NCBI RefSeq assembly: GCF_014212315.1 | Contig: NZ_JACKXE010000001.1 | Span: 1,984,001 to 2,048,000, forward strand | Origin: Nocardioides luti | GTDB taxonomy: Bacteria > Actinomycetota > Actinomycetes > Propionibacteriales > Nocardioidaceae | Direction: 5' to 3' | DNA length: 64,000 bases | Shown: in pieces, positions 33,268-42,600 of the stretch | Position numbering within the stretch: the first letter of the stretch is position 1 | How the letters are laid out: each line of letters starts with the position of its first letter | Translations under genes and position numbers: made by a program | The notes under the pieces: model-generated | Database searches by the model: none | Seen by the model: only the letters and a program-made list of their open reading frames with translations | What the model was told of the DNA's origin: nothing

Positions 33268-34701
33268 TCAGTCGGAGGACTTCATCGAGACGTGCTTGAT
33301 TTGCGCGTACTCGTCGACTGCAGCGGCTGAAAGTTCCTTCCCATACCCAGACTGCCCGTAGCCGCCGAACGGCATCTCGTTCGCGAGCACGAGGTGCTGA
33401 TTGATCCATACGGTGCCGAATGACAGCTCACGCGCGAATCTCAGGCTGCGCCCGACATCGGCCGTCCACACGCTGGCGGTCAGCCCGTACTGCACATCGT
33501 TGGCCATCGCCAGGATCTCGTCGTCGTCATGCCCCCTTTGGATCGTCACGACTGGGCCGAAGACCTCGTTTTGAACGATCTCGTCGTCCTGCGCGACGCC
33601 GACAACCACGGTCGGTGGGTAGAAGAATCCCGGTCCAGGGAGGCGCTCACCACCCGTGAGGACGGTGGCCCCGGACGCGCGAGCTCGTTCGACGAATCCC
33701 GCGACGCGGTCGAGCTGGCGCTGGGAGATGAGCGGACCGATCGCGGTGTCGTCGTCGGGGTCGCCCACCTTCAGTTGGTCCACGGCTGCCACGTAGGCCT
33801 CGACGAACTCGCCGTACGCGGCGTCCTCGACGATGACTCGGCAGGGCGCACCGCAGTCTTGCCCGGCGTTCAAGAAAGCAATGCCGGCAAGCTCCTTCGC
33901 TGTAGCGGTGAGGTCCACGTCTGCGAACACGATGACGGGCGCCTTCCCGCCCAGCTCCAAGTGCACCTTTTTGAGCGATGCAGCCGCAGCAGCGGCAACC
34001 TTCTTGCCCGTCGCCACGTCGCCCGTCAGCGAAACGAGGGCGATGTCTGGATGGTCGACGAGTGCGCGGCCGGTGTCCGCCGCACCCAACACGATCTTCA
34101 GGACACCTGCGGGCAGAACTTCCTGGGCCAATTGCACGAACAGGAGCGTCGACAGTGGAGTGAGTTCTGAGGGCTTGATGATCACCGTGTTGCCGGCCGC
34201 CAAGGCTGGCGCGATCTTCCACATGGCTTCCATCAGCGGGAAGTTCCACGGCGCGATGAGCGCTACGACTCCGAGCGGCTCACGTCGGGTCATGGACGTG
34301 GCTCCGTTCGTATACTCGCCTGCTGCCGCCGTCGACGAGATGCGTGCGGCACCCGCCATGAAGCGCAGCACGTCCGCGTCGTAGGCGATCTCCTCGAGGG
34401 CTGCCGCCATTGGCTTGCCGACATCGACACTCTCGGCTCGCGCAAAGGTCGTGCTATCCGCTTCGAGACGAGTGGCAAGTTCCAATAAGAGGGCCGCGCG
34501 ATCGGCCGGAGTGGTTCGCCGCCAGGTCGCGAATGCCCGCCGCGCAGTCTGAACTGCTTCGTCGACGTCTCCTGAAGAGGCGTTGCGGAAGGTGGCGACG
34601 ACTTCGCCCGATGCCGGTGCCAGCGCCGGTGTCGTGTCACCGACGTCGCCGGTTGTCATCCACTCGTCGAACAACGGTCCGGTCAGCAGTTCAGGGGTCA
34701 T
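33268..34701 (-). CDS. NAD(P)-dependent aldehyde dehydrogenase
   Basis: 477 residues from the ATG at 34701, which has AAGGACG upstream; an ATG at 34722 would add seven residues. Family markers in order are APWNFPLMEAMWKIAPALAA, KPSELTPLS, LELGGKAP (general base Glu), the nucleophile in AGQDC, and EVFGPVVTI. It resembles the betaine/gamma-aminobutyraldehyde group (FGGYGQSGYGKELS at the C-terminus). It would oxidise the aldehyde formed by a neighbouring amine oxidase. It follows the citrate-synthase-like gene by 36 bases and is probably co-transcribed with it. Confidence 0.88.
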   Translation of the reverse strand: MTPELLTGPLFDEWMTTGDVGDTTPALAPASGEVVATFRNASSGDVDEAVQTARRAFATWRRTTPADRAALLLELATRLEADSTTFARAESVDVGKPMAAALEEIAYDADVLRFMAGAARISSTAAAGEYTNGATSMTRREPLGVVALIAPWNFPLMEAMWKIAPALAAGNTVIIKPSELTPLSTLLFVQLAQEVLPAGVLKIVLGAADTGRALVDHPDIALVSLTGDVATGKKVAAAAAASLKKVHLELGGKAPVIVFADVDLTATAKELAGIAFLNAGQDCGAPCRVIVEDAAYGEFVEAYVAAVDQLKVGDPDDDTAIGPLISQRQLDRVAGFVERARASGATVLTGGERLPGPGFFYPPTVVVGVAQDDEIVQNEVFGPVVTIQRGHDDDEILAMANDVQYGLTASVWTADVGRSLRFARELSFGTVWINQHLVLANEMPFGGYGQSGYGKELSAAAVDEYAQIKHVSMKSSD

Positions 34702-34737
34702 CGTGTCGTCCTTAAGTAGCATCGAAGGTCGCGGCGT

Positions 34738-35652
34738 TCAGATGCCATCGTCGGCGGCCCAGCCGGCCGCCGACAGGTCCTCGGCATAGTCACGGCGCGG
34801 CACGTCGTAGGCGACATCGGCCGCAGGGATAACGCGTCCGATCTTGCCGGTCGCGTACTCCTCCGAGACGTGGGCGACGATGCCGGGGAGGGTGCCCAGC
34901 ACGGCCAACGCAGTGGCCTCCTGAGGCGTGAAGCCGACGGCAACGGAGATGGCGGCAAGCATGCCAACGTCGTTGATTGGAAAGTCCTCACGGCCCGGAA
35001 GCTGAATGAAGGATTGGTGGACCGCTTCGTACAACTGCGCCGGCTCACCCCAGAGCTGGTTGTCCACGGCGATGGAGCGCAGGATCTCGGACCGCGGGTC
35101 CTTCTTCTTGAACACGGCGTGCCCGAAGCCAGGGATTCGCAGCTTGGCCCGCCGCGCATCAGCCACGATCTGCTCGGCGAAGGCCTTCATGTCCGGACGG
35201 CCTGCCGCGACCCAAGCAGCGTGGGTGTCGGTGATGAAACGCGCGCTGTTCTCCGGCGCAAGCGCATAATCACCGGCCGCGAGGATCGCCGTGGCGAGGG
35301 CGGCCTGCATGCTGGGATTGCTTGACACGACGTACCGGGCTGCAGCGGTACCGGTCTTCTCCAAGCCGTAGTCAAGCACGCCGGTCAGGATTGCATCCAG
35401 CACGGCCGCCTCCTGGGGGCTCGGAAGCCTGCCTTTGATGAGTAGAAAGACAGACGCCGTGAACGAGGTCCCGATGAGATCCTCGAGCCGGTAGCCGCGT
35501 ACGAAGACCGTCTCCGGCGTGATTTCGCTGATGCTGCTGGTCCAGTACGGTTCGCGTTCGGCCATAGGGCGCGTCCAATCGGTGTTCGCCGGGTGCCCGG
35601 CACAAAGGTCTGCGTTACGTCGACAGTAGGGACAACTAGCTCCCCCAGACAT
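34738..35652 (-). CDS. Citrate-synthase-fold protein, citryl-CoA-lyase-like
   Basis: 304 residues from ATG 35652 (other in-frame ATGs at 35709 and 35565). The fold is clear from PETVFVRGYRLEDLIG, LLIKGRLPSPQE and the catalytic-His segment GFGHAVFKKKDPR. The first active-site histidine of citrate synthases is absent: that helix reads VVSSNPSMQAAL instead of a DHExNAST-type motif. The short length and this loss fit a lyase or retro-aldol enzyme rather than a synthase. If the long start is right, an N-terminal CPYCRRNADLCAGH segment could bind a metal. It heads an operon with the aldehyde dehydrogenase and diverges from the MaoC gene at 35755. Confidence 0.75.
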   Translation of the reverse strand: MSGGASCPYCRRNADLCAGHPANTDWTRPMAEREPYWTSSISEITPETVFVRGYRLEDLIGTSFTASVFLLIKGRLPSPQEAAVLDAILTGVLDYGLEKTGTAAARYVVSSNPSMQAALATAILAAGDYALAPENSARFITDTHAAWVAAGRPDMKAFAEQIVADARRAKLRIPGFGHAVFKKKDPRSEILRSIAVDNQLWGEPAQLYEAVHQSFIQLPGREDFPINDVGMLAAISVAVGFTPQEATALAVLGTLPGIVAHVSEEYATGKIGRVIPAADVAYDVPRRDYAEDLSAAGWAADDGI

Positions 35653-35754
35653 CAGATGACGACCAACGCCGAGACGTGAGCGTCGGAATTCGACCAATCG
35701 CCTACCCAAGGGCGCACCAACAGAATGGGCTCTGACCTAATCTGAGGAGAGTTC

Positions 35755-36240
35755 ATGAGCCAGACCCACGCAGCACTGTCCACTTCGGTCGACCGCGGCC
35801 TCTACTTCGACGACTTCGCCGTGGGACAGGCGTGGATCTCCCCGGCGCGCACGATTACCGAGGCGGACATCGTCAACTTTGCGGGCATCTCGGGCGACTA
35901 CAATCCTCTGCACACCGACGAGGAGTTCGCGAAGCAGACCCAGTTCGGCGGCCGCCTGTTTCACGGGCCGGGAGTCTTCGCGGTGGCGACTGGCCTCGAG
36001 TCGCGACTCGGCATCAAGGAGGGCACTGCGATCGCCTTCCTCGGCATGACCTGGAGCCTCAAGGGTGCCGTGCAAATCGGCGACACCATTCATGTGGAGG
36101 AGCAGGTGGCCGAGCTTCGGCCGTCCCAGTCCAAGCCCGACCGGGGCATCGTCGTCTTCGACGTCCAGGTCAAGAACCAGCGCGGGGAGACCTGCCACGA
36201 TGGGCAGTGGCTCGTGATGTTCTCGCGCCGCGACACCTGA
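35755..36240 (+). CDS. MaoC-like dehydratase (hydratase 2), first copy
   Basis: A 161-residue single-hotdog MaoC protein. The hydratase motif SGDYNPLHTDEEFA carries Asp48 and His53, followed by HGPGVFAVATGL. Such enzymes hydrate 2-enoyl-CoA to (R)-3-hydroxyacyl-CoA or act on mesaconyl/methylfumaryl-type CoA esters. A clear paralogue is at 42083..42571, with most residues shared. It diverges from the citrate-synthase-like gene and precedes the PucR regulator gene. Confidence 0.85.
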   Translation: MSQTHAALSTSVDRGLYFDDFAVGQAWISPARTITEADIVNFAGISGDYNPLHTDEEFAKQTQFGGRLFHGPGVFAVATGLESRLGIKEGTAIAFLGMTWSLKGAVQIGDTIHVEEQVAELRPSQSKPDRGIVVFDVQVKNQRGETCHDGQWLVMFSRRDT

Positions 36241-36379
36241 CCGTCGCATTGGCGAGGCCGGCTTGGTCTGTGAGAAGTACGGCAAAAGCGTCAGTTAGTC
36301 TGAATATCCCTGATGAATACGAGTATGCCTCTACTAGAGTCGATCACACCCGGCGACGACGACTCAATGGAGGTGGGGC

Positions 36380-38044
36380 TTGAACGCCGACACGCCTTCG
36401 TATGAGTTGGGTGCCTTGCTCTCCGATCTGGAAGCCCCGCGCGTCTTGGTCGACGCAGGCCACGTGACGCGCTTGCTCACTGGCGTCATCGTGTGGGCTC
36501 CGGGTGATTATCTACCGGACGATCCCGCGAGAATCATCGTCTGCACCGGTCTCGGGGGCGATGCGGATCAACTAGGCCCCGTGCTGGCGCTAACGGCGGC
36601 CCGCGTCATCATCCTCACAGGTGACGAGATCCACTTCTCGGCCCCGAACGGCGTGGATGCGCAGCCGCACACCCTGATCTCGACGGCCAGCTCTGCCGGT
36701 CATGTGGCTGCGGTCGTCGGTCGTTTGACGCAAACCATGGACGAGTCCGTGTCGCGCCGGCTCGCATCGCTTCAACGAACGTTGAGTCAGGCGCTGACAG
36801 ACCCGGTCCCGATCCCGGCGCTACTCAACCGCCTCAAGCGCGTCACAAACGCCACGTCCGCCGTTATCGACCAGCGCGGAGCCATTCTGCACTCAACCGG
36901 GCCGGTCCCCCGCGCCCTGCTGTTCGAGCGCATCTCGTCGACCCCGGCGGATACGCAGTCCTTGAGCATCGACGGGTGGCGTGGCGTCGCGACCCGCATC
37001 GCCGATCTAACCTTCGACGACCAGCACAGCGGATGGCTCGTGCTGACGAGTCGGCGACCGGACTTCCCGGATACCTACTCGACCTCGGCTGCGCACGTCG
37101 CCGCCAGCTTGATCGAGGCCAGCCAGCGAATGTCGGTCGTGGCCAGAGAGCAGGAGCGCGCCATCCGAGCGTCGGTGCTCGAGCAGGCGCTGGCCCTGCG
37201 TCACGAGCGTCGCGACAACGAGCTAACCGCCCGCATTGCCGGATTCGGCATCACGTTCGAGGCCGAGGTCAGGGTAGCGGTCGCGATACTGTCGCGCTCT
37301 CCCCGCGCCGACCAGCGACAGCAGGCACGCGAGTCGCTGCTCAACGACCTCCTTCGGCTGATGACCGCGGCCGGGCACCCCGCGCTTCTGACCACCAGGG
37401 GCAACGGGGTCACGATGCTGATCCAGTGCAGCTCCTCCACGCTCCAGCGTGTGCTGGCCGCCCACCAGGACGACCTCCCGCCGCTGCACGTCGGGATCGG
37501 TCGTCCGCTAACGCGGTCAGAAGGTGTCGAAGGGGTGGCTGACTCCTTTCACGACGCGCAGCTGGCCGCACGTACCATCCGACGAGTTGCCGTCAGTCAA
37601 AGAGTGATGGCGTACGAGGACTTCGACTTTGCGACGCGCCTGTTCGCCGATGTGGGACTCGACCGGATGGTTGAGTGGGCCAAGGACTTCCTCAGCCCGC
37701 TGGCAGAGAGGGAAACCTTGATGTCAGGCCTCCGCGCCTACTTCGAGCTCGATCAGAACATCAACCTGGCCGCAGAGTCGCTGAGCATCCATCACAACTC
37801 ACTGCGGTATCGCCTCGCTAAGGTCGAAGAGCTTCTGACGATCAACTTGAAACAACCTGCCGCCATCTCGTCGATCTTTCTTGCGCTCACGGCGATCGAC
37901 CTGACACGCCAACCGCGCACCATCCGCCCAAGAACCGACGCGCCGGCATCCGACATCGGGGATGTTGCTGCCTCTGCCGCTGGCACCCAGATGGGAACCG
38001 ACCACCCGTCCGGTCCTGGTGCCGTGATCCCCTCAGAAAGTTGA
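36380..38044 (+). CDS. PucR/CdaR-type transcriptional regulator
   Basis: 554 residues starting at TTG 36380, chosen because GGAGGTGGGG directly precedes it. The N-terminal 150 residues form a PucR-like ligand domain. A middle GGDEF-related segment lies around 250-380, and the C-terminus carries the PucR helix-turn-helix (NINLAAESLSIHHNSLRYRL, about residues 456-475). Such regulators activate purine, amine or aromatic catabolic genes. Nothing is encoded downstream on the same strand for 4 kb, so it acts on neighbouring units, for example the FAD oxidoreductase operon or the MaoC genes. The proline-rich C-terminal tail after residue 510 is unusual. Confidence 0.83.
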   Translation: MNADTPSYELGALLSDLEAPRVLVDAGHVTRLLTGVIVWAPGDYLPDDPARIIVCTGLGGDADQLGPVLALTAARVIILTGDEIHFSAPNGVDAQPHTLISTASSAGHVAAVVGRLTQTMDESVSRRLASLQRTLSQALTDPVPIPALLNRLKRVTNATSAVIDQRGAILHSTGPVPRALLFERISSTPADTQSLSIDGWRGVATRIADLTFDDQHSGWLVLTSRRPDFPDTYSTSAAHVAASLIEASQRMSVVAREQERAIRASVLEQALALRHERRDNELTARIAGFGITFEAEVRVAVAILSRSPRADQRQQARESLLNDLLRLMTAAGHPALLTTRGNGVTMLIQCSSSTLQRVLAAHQDDLPPLHVGIGRPLTRSEGVEGVADSFHDAQLAARTIRRVAVSQRVMAYEDFDFATRLFADVGLDRMVEWAKDFLSPLAERETLMSGLRAYFELDQNINLAAESLSIHHNSLRYRLAKVEELLTINLKQPAAISSIFLALTAIDLTRQPRTIRPRTDAPASDIGDVAASAAGTQMGTDHPSGPGAVIPSES

Positions 38045-38494
38045 GGTAACCCTTCCTAAATGACACGCGCAAAGCGGTGCGCGTCGTCCAGTTGCTCGAA
38101 CGACGCCTTCGGCATCTGGCAAATCCACGAGAGTGCCTCCGGACGCCGAGTGTCCCCGCGCAGCACTCCTTCACGACGCACTAGTCGATGATGTGACGCG
38201 CGAACCGACCCTCTGACCATGTGCGGGCCGAACGCCAGGGCCGCTCCTACGCATCGCCGTGGGGGCCGACGCATCGCGCATCACCTCGGTCAACCGGGAC
38301 CGCAAGTAGCCACGTTTGCGCAGCCCGCCTCAATGAAGTTTCCGTCCCGCGCCGCGCGGGAGTGACACCCGGGGTGTGTACGACTCTCGCCCGCCCGCCA
38401 GCAGGCAGGGCAGGAACTGGTTCGAGGCAAGGGTCGCTAGCGGTTGATACCTATTCGGTCCCTATCAATACAAGCCGCTTCCGAGGGTTCAGCT
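38045..38494. other. Intergenic region, no recognisable gene
   Basis: 450 bases between the converging PucR and dehydrogenase genes. No frame with known motifs. A convergent terminator would be expected, but no strong hairpin was recognised by eye. Confidence 0.45.
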
Positions 38495-39544
38495 CTACGT
38501 GATCCGGTCGATCACGGCGTCGGTGAAGTCCGCCGTCGACGCCGTGCCGCCAAGATCGCGGGTGCTCACGCCGCTCGCGAGCGCGCCCTCGAACGCGGCT
38601 TCGAGGCGCCGGGCCGCGTCCGGCTCGCCAAGGTGGTCGAGCATCATCGCCCCAGCCCACATCTGACCCACCGGGTTCGCCACGCCCATACCTGCGATGT
38701 CAGGCGCCGACCCGTGCACCGGTTCGAACATCGACGGATGGTCGCGCGGCGGATTCAGATTCGCCGACGGCGCGATGCCGATGGACCCCGACACTGCCGA
38801 CAACAGATCGGACAAGATGTCACCGAATAGGTTCGAGGCGACGATGACGTCGAGCGATGCCGGTCGGGTCACAGCCCGAGCGGCCAGAGCGTCGATCAGC
38901 ACCGACTCGAGCTCCACTCCCCCGACCTCGGAGGATGTCTCGCGTACGATTTCGTCCCAGAACGGACCCGTGTGGATGATCCCGTTCGACTTCGTGGCAG
39001 AAATCAAGCGGCCGGAGCGGGTCGCCGCGAGCTTTGCGGCGTACCTCGAGACCCTCTCGACTCCAGCACGGGTGAAGACCGTCTGCTGGATGGCCATGGC
39101 CTCCGGACGTCCGTCGTATGCGCGGCCACCGATCTCGGAGTACTCACCCTCGACGTTCTCACGAACGACCACCGCATCGAGTTCTTCGGCACCGAGGACT
39201 TGTGATGTGACCCCGGCCAGGTGCCGGGCCGGGCGCAGATTGATGTACTGCAGGAAGGCTCGACGGATCGGGATAAGCAGACCCCATAGCGTGACGTGGT
39301 CGGGGATCCCCGGCGCTCCTACGGCGCCCAAGAAGATGGCGTCACCGGATGCGAGCTGGTCCAGCCCGTCGCTAGGCATCATCTGGCCATCGGCCAGATA
39401 GCGCTCCGATCCCCAGTCCCGCTCACGCCAGGTGACGGAAAACTCCTCCGAGACGGCAATCGCCTCGATGGCGCGAATCGCCGCCGGCATCACTTCCTGG
39501 CCGATGCCGTCGCCAGCGATGACGTCGATCGTGTAGGTCTTCAT
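38495..39544 (-). CDS. Isocitrate/isopropylmalate-type dehydrogenase, tartrate/D-malate branch
   Basis: 349 residues of the beta-decarboxylating dehydrogenase family. DVIAGDGIGQEV is at about 8-19, LGAVGAPGIPDHVTLWG near 80, YINLRPARHLAG near 110 and VVRENVEGEYSEIGG near 135, with the metal-binding SNLFGDILSD near 245. The WGLLIPIRR signature and DHVTLWG are those of tartrate dehydrogenase/D-malate dehydrogenase rather than LeuB. It would oxidatively decarboxylate a 2-hydroxy dicarboxylate with NAD. It follows the nitrilase-type gene by six bases in a three-gene operon. Confidence 0.86.
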   Translation of the reverse strand: MKTYTIDVIAGDGIGQEVMPAAIRAIEAIAVSEEFSVTWRERDWGSERYLADGQMMPSDGLDQLASGDAIFLGAVGAPGIPDHVTLWGLLIPIRRAFLQYINLRPARHLAGVTSQVLGAEELDAVVVRENVEGEYSEIGGRAYDGRPEAMAIQQTVFTRAGVERVSRYAAKLAATRSGRLISATKSNGIIHTGPFWDEIVRETSSEVGGVELESVLIDALAARAVTRPASLDVIVASNLFGDILSDLLSAVSGSIGIAPSANLNPPRDHPSMFEPVHGSAPDIAGMGVANPVGQMWAGAMMLDHLGEPDAARRLEAAFEGALASGVSTRDLGGTASTADFTDAVIDRIT

Positions 39545-39550
39545 TCCCCA

Positions 39551-40438
39551 CTACCTGTCGAGTTGTGCGTAGAGGTCCCGACGACGAAGCGACAGACCGG
39601 GAGCCTCAGGATTGGCTCTGGACGCCAACAGCACCTCACGATCGAGAACTGCAGTCACAAGCTCCTCTCCACCGGTCGTCCCCTCGGCCAGCACTCCGTC
39701 GTTCAGGCCGACGTTCTTGTCGACCGGTGTCGTCACGACGGCCCGCCCGACCGCGTGCATCGGCGCGTCGGTCGGCAAGCCGCTGCAGCCGACCAGGGGA
39801 GACATCACGACGTACAACTGGTTCTCGATCGCCCGCGCCTGGCTACCGGTGCGGACGCGGTGCACACCGCGCCGATTCCACGTCAGGGACGGACAGAGGA
39901 TGAGGTCCACGCCCCGGCTCACCAAGTGTCGTGAGAGCTCGGGAAACTGGATGTCTGCGCAGATCAGTACACCGGCAGTGAACGGTCCGATCTTCGTTAC
40001 CAGAAGCTCGTCGCCACCACGTGTCCCCATCGCGTGCTCCTGCGGGGTCAGGTGGATCTTGTCCTGAATGTCGACCGCCCCGTCCGGGTGAAGCACGTAG
40101 GCGGTGTTGCGTAGGTGCCCGGCCTTGTCGATCCGGTTGTGACTCCCGCCGAGCAGGGTCACGCCGTGCCGGACGGCGAATTCCGACATCGAATGCACAA
40201 TATTGTCCGTCATGGCGGTCAAGGCGTGCCAATAGTCATCGCGCACGGTCTCGCTCGTGACCTGGTGGTCGGAGATCGAGCCCAGTAGTCCAGTGCTCGC
40301 GAGCTCCGGGAGCACGATCAACTCAGCCCCGGCGTCCACAGCCCGCTGGACCACGTCCTCGACGTGGGCCGTGAAGCCTTGGACGGACTTCTCGGATCGC
40401 AGCTCCATCTGAGCTGTGGCGACGGACAGTTTCGACAC
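39551..40438 (-). CDS. Carbon-nitrogen hydrolase (nitrilase superfamily)
   Basis: 295 residues with the Glu-Lys-Cys triad: Glu45 in LPELASTG, Lys127 in DKIHLTP and Cys160 in VLICADIQFPE. This is the amidase branch (N-carbamoyl-amidase or omega-amidase-like) rather than an aromatic nitrilase, judged from the motifs only. It would release ammonia from an amide. It lies between an FAD oxidoreductase and the tartrate/malate-type dehydrogenase in one operon, consistent with step-wise removal of nitrogen to give a dicarboxylate. Confidence 0.85.
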   Translation of the reverse strand: MSKLSVATAQMELRSEKSVQGFTAHVEDVVQRAVDAGAELIVLPELASTGLLGSISDHQVTSETVRDDYWHALTAMTDNIVHSMSEFAVRHGVTLLGGSHNRIDKAGHLRNTAYVLHPDGAVDIQDKIHLTPQEHAMGTRGGDELLVTKIGPFTAGVLICADIQFPELSRHLVSRGVDLILCPSLTWNRRGVHRVRTGSQARAIENQLYVVMSPLVGCSGLPTDAPMHAVGRAVVTTPVDKNVGLNDGVLAEGTTGGEELVTAVLDREVLLASRANPEAPGLSLRRRDLYAQLDR

Positions 40439-40566
40439 GATGGGTTCCCTTCGAGCGCGGAGCGGGCGCCGTCAGGTTAGTTCTGCGTTCTCCACTCGGC
40501 ACTTGTTAGAAGTGAGAACGGGATACCGGGTTGCAGTGGATCACCCACACCGTCCGAAGCAAAACG

Positions 40567-41781
40567 TCACGAGTCGCGGGTCAGTGCGGCGCGCTGCGGG
40601 CTGAGGCCCTCCGCGAACTCGCTGTCCTCGCCTGTGATGAGCTCGGCGAGCACCTGAGCGCAGACCGGCGCACTCGCCACGCCCCATGCGTGAGCGACAT
40701 TCAGGTAGGCGCCGTCGTCGCGCCCCACGATGGGCAGCCCGTCGGCCGTTTCTGTGCCGAGCCCGGCCCACAGGCCCATCACTCCCATTCCTGAGTATCT
40801 GGGGTAACGGTCCCGTCCCGCAGCGACCATCAGCTCGGTCGACTCCAGGCTGATGTGTGGGTTCAAGGAGCCACGACCGTCGATGCTGTGTCCGACGTAC
40901 AGCGAGCCGCCGCGGTTGAGCGCCATCGTGTCGTCGTAGGCCACACCGTCGGCGATCGGCCGCGAGCTGATCGGGGGCGCGAATCGCGAGGCCTCAAAGC
41001 TTGGGAGGTCCGCCAGGGCGCCGCATCCGTCTACACCGCGCGGCCCGTGCAGGATGCCTCCGGATTGCGCCTCGACGGGTTGCATCATCATCTGGCCGAC
41101 GCGGGTCGTGGACATCGAGACCTCCAGCCCCTCGTCCTTCAAGGTTGATGCCCACGCACCGGTCGCCCAGACGACGCCGGAGGCTCGCACCACTCCGCGA
41201 ACGGTTCGGACGCCGACGGCGTGATCCCCTTCGCGAAGGGTCGTCAGTGCCGTCGTGTTGCGGAAGATCTGCACACCTGCGCGGGTGCAGGCAGATTCCA
41301 TCGCAGTGATGAAACCGAGGGAATCGATCTGCGCGTCCTCGGCGCAAAATACAGCGCCGATAGCGGTCGCGGGAAGGATTGGCGTGTGCTCGCGGGCCTG
41401 CGTATGGGTCAAAACCTCGACCTCGACGCCTGCCGCGCGGCGATCCCTGGCGTAGTCATCCATGATCGCACCTTGCTCTTCGGTCTCCCAGAAGAACAGG
41501 CCTCCTTCGCGGCGGTAGTCGAAGACGTCACCAAACTCCGCTGCGAAGTCGTCGTACTTTGCCCGTCCGGCCCGCGCCAGGGCAAGCTCCAGTCCTACCC
41601 GCCGGGTCTGGATCCACAGGCACCCTGGATTTCGACCGGAACTGCCGTAGGTCGGAAACCGTTGCTCGACTACGGCTACGGTGAACCCCCGGCGTCGGAG
41701 CTCCCAGGCGGTGCACAAGCCAGCTGCGCCTGCCCCCACGACGGCGATGTCCGCAGACGCCAGCGTCTCCGCACTGCTCAT
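40567..41781 (-). CDS. FAD-dependent oxidoreductase, D-amino acid/glycine oxidase type (DAO)
   Basis: 404 residues from the ATG at 41781, with AGGAGGA upstream; the frame continues to 41982 but that extension is not protein-like. The Rossmann motif IAVVGAGAAGLCTAWELRRRG is at about 11-31, and the C-terminus shows the DAO pattern GLWAGLGTETADGLPIVGRD and NVAHAWGV. It would oxidise an amine, such as a D-amino acid, N-methyl amino acid or glycine derivative, to the imine. It is the first gene of a three-gene operon with the amidase and the dicarboxylate dehydrogenase. Confidence 0.84.
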   Translation of the reverse strand: MSSAETLASADIAVVGAGAAGLCTAWELRRRGFTVAVVEQRFPTYGSSGRNPGCLWIQTRRVGLELALARAGRAKYDDFAAEFGDVFDYRREGGLFFWETEEQGAIMDDYARDRRAAGVEVEVLTHTQAREHTPILPATAIGAVFCAEDAQIDSLGFITAMESACTRAGVQIFRNTTALTTLREGDHAVGVRTVRGVVRASGVVWATGAWASTLKDEGLEVSMSTTRVGQMMMQPVEAQSGGILHGPRGVDGCGALADLPSFEASRFAPPISSRPIADGVAYDDTMALNRGGSLYVGHSIDGRGSLNPHISLESTELMVAAGRDRYPRYSGMGVMGLWAGLGTETADGLPIVGRDDGAYLNVAHAWGVASAPVCAQVLAELITGEDSEFAEGLSPQRAALTRDS

Positions 41782-42082
41782 GCGATCCTCCTGATCGGGG
41801 TGGTCGATCCACAGTCCACTCGGCAGGTTATAGGTGCCAGCGTGATCCCACGCACTGGGAGAACTCAAGGGTAACGGTGGCGCGATGGTGGACCTCACCA
41901 GCAGTCCGTCGGGCGTACCGGTCCGCGACTCTTTTCGATGCCCGCCCGACGCCATCGTGTGAGTATCTCCGACGCTCCGCATGCCACCTTGGCCGAATCA
42001 CGAGGTCGTCGCGGCGAGTCTGGCCAGAGAATCAGTGTGTGCGCGTCCTCCCGCGCCGTGACGAGAAGGAAGGGAAAACATC

Positions 42083-42571
42083 GTGAGCGCAAGCACGGTC
42101 CCTGTAGAGAACGTCCGGACCGGACTCATGTTCGAAGAGTTCTATGTCGGCCAGAACTGGGTATCACCCTCGCGCACCATAACTGACGCCGACATAGTCA
42201 ACTTCGCTGGTCTTTCCGGTGACTTCCACCCCCTGCATACGGACGAGGAGTTCGCGCGATCCACGTCGCTCGATGGACGCGTGTTCCACGGCCCCGGGGT
42301 GTACGCGGTGGCCATCGGTCTCGAGTCGAGGCTGGGTATCAAGGAGGGGACGGCGATCGCCTACCTCGGCATGGACTGGAACCTGCGGGCACCCGTCATG
42401 GCCGGCGACACGATCCGCGTCGAGCAGGTCGTCGCCGCCTCGCGGGCATCCACCTCGAAGCCCGATCGCGGCATCGTGACCTTTGACGTGACGGTCAAGA
42501 ACCAACGCGATGAAGTGTGTCAAGAAGGTCAGTGGTTCGTAATGTTCACTCGCGGACAGCTCGCAACCTGA
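42083..42571 (+). CDS. MaoC-like dehydratase (hydratase 2), second copy
   Basis: 162 residues, starting at GTG with GAAGGAAGGGA upstream. The active-site motif SGDFHPLHTDEEFA carries Asp47 and His52. It shares RTITxADIVNFAG, HGPGVxAVAxGLESRLGIKE and SKPDRGIVxFDV with the copy at 35755..36240, so it is a paralogue; it also has the same short N-terminal leader. It converges with the deacetylase gene, whose stop is 30 bases away. Role as for the other copy; why two are kept is not clear. Confidence 0.84.
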   Translation: MSASTVPVENVRTGLMFEEFYVGQNWVSPSRTITDADIVNFAGLSGDFHPLHTDEEFARSTSLDGRVFHGPGVYAVAIGLESRLGIKEGTAIAYLGMDWNLRAPVMAGDTIRVEQVVAASRASTSKPDRGIVTFDVTVKNQRDEVCQEGQWFVMFTRGQLAT

Positions 42572-42600
42572 CGGTCGCGAGCTGTCCGTCGCCCCCACCG

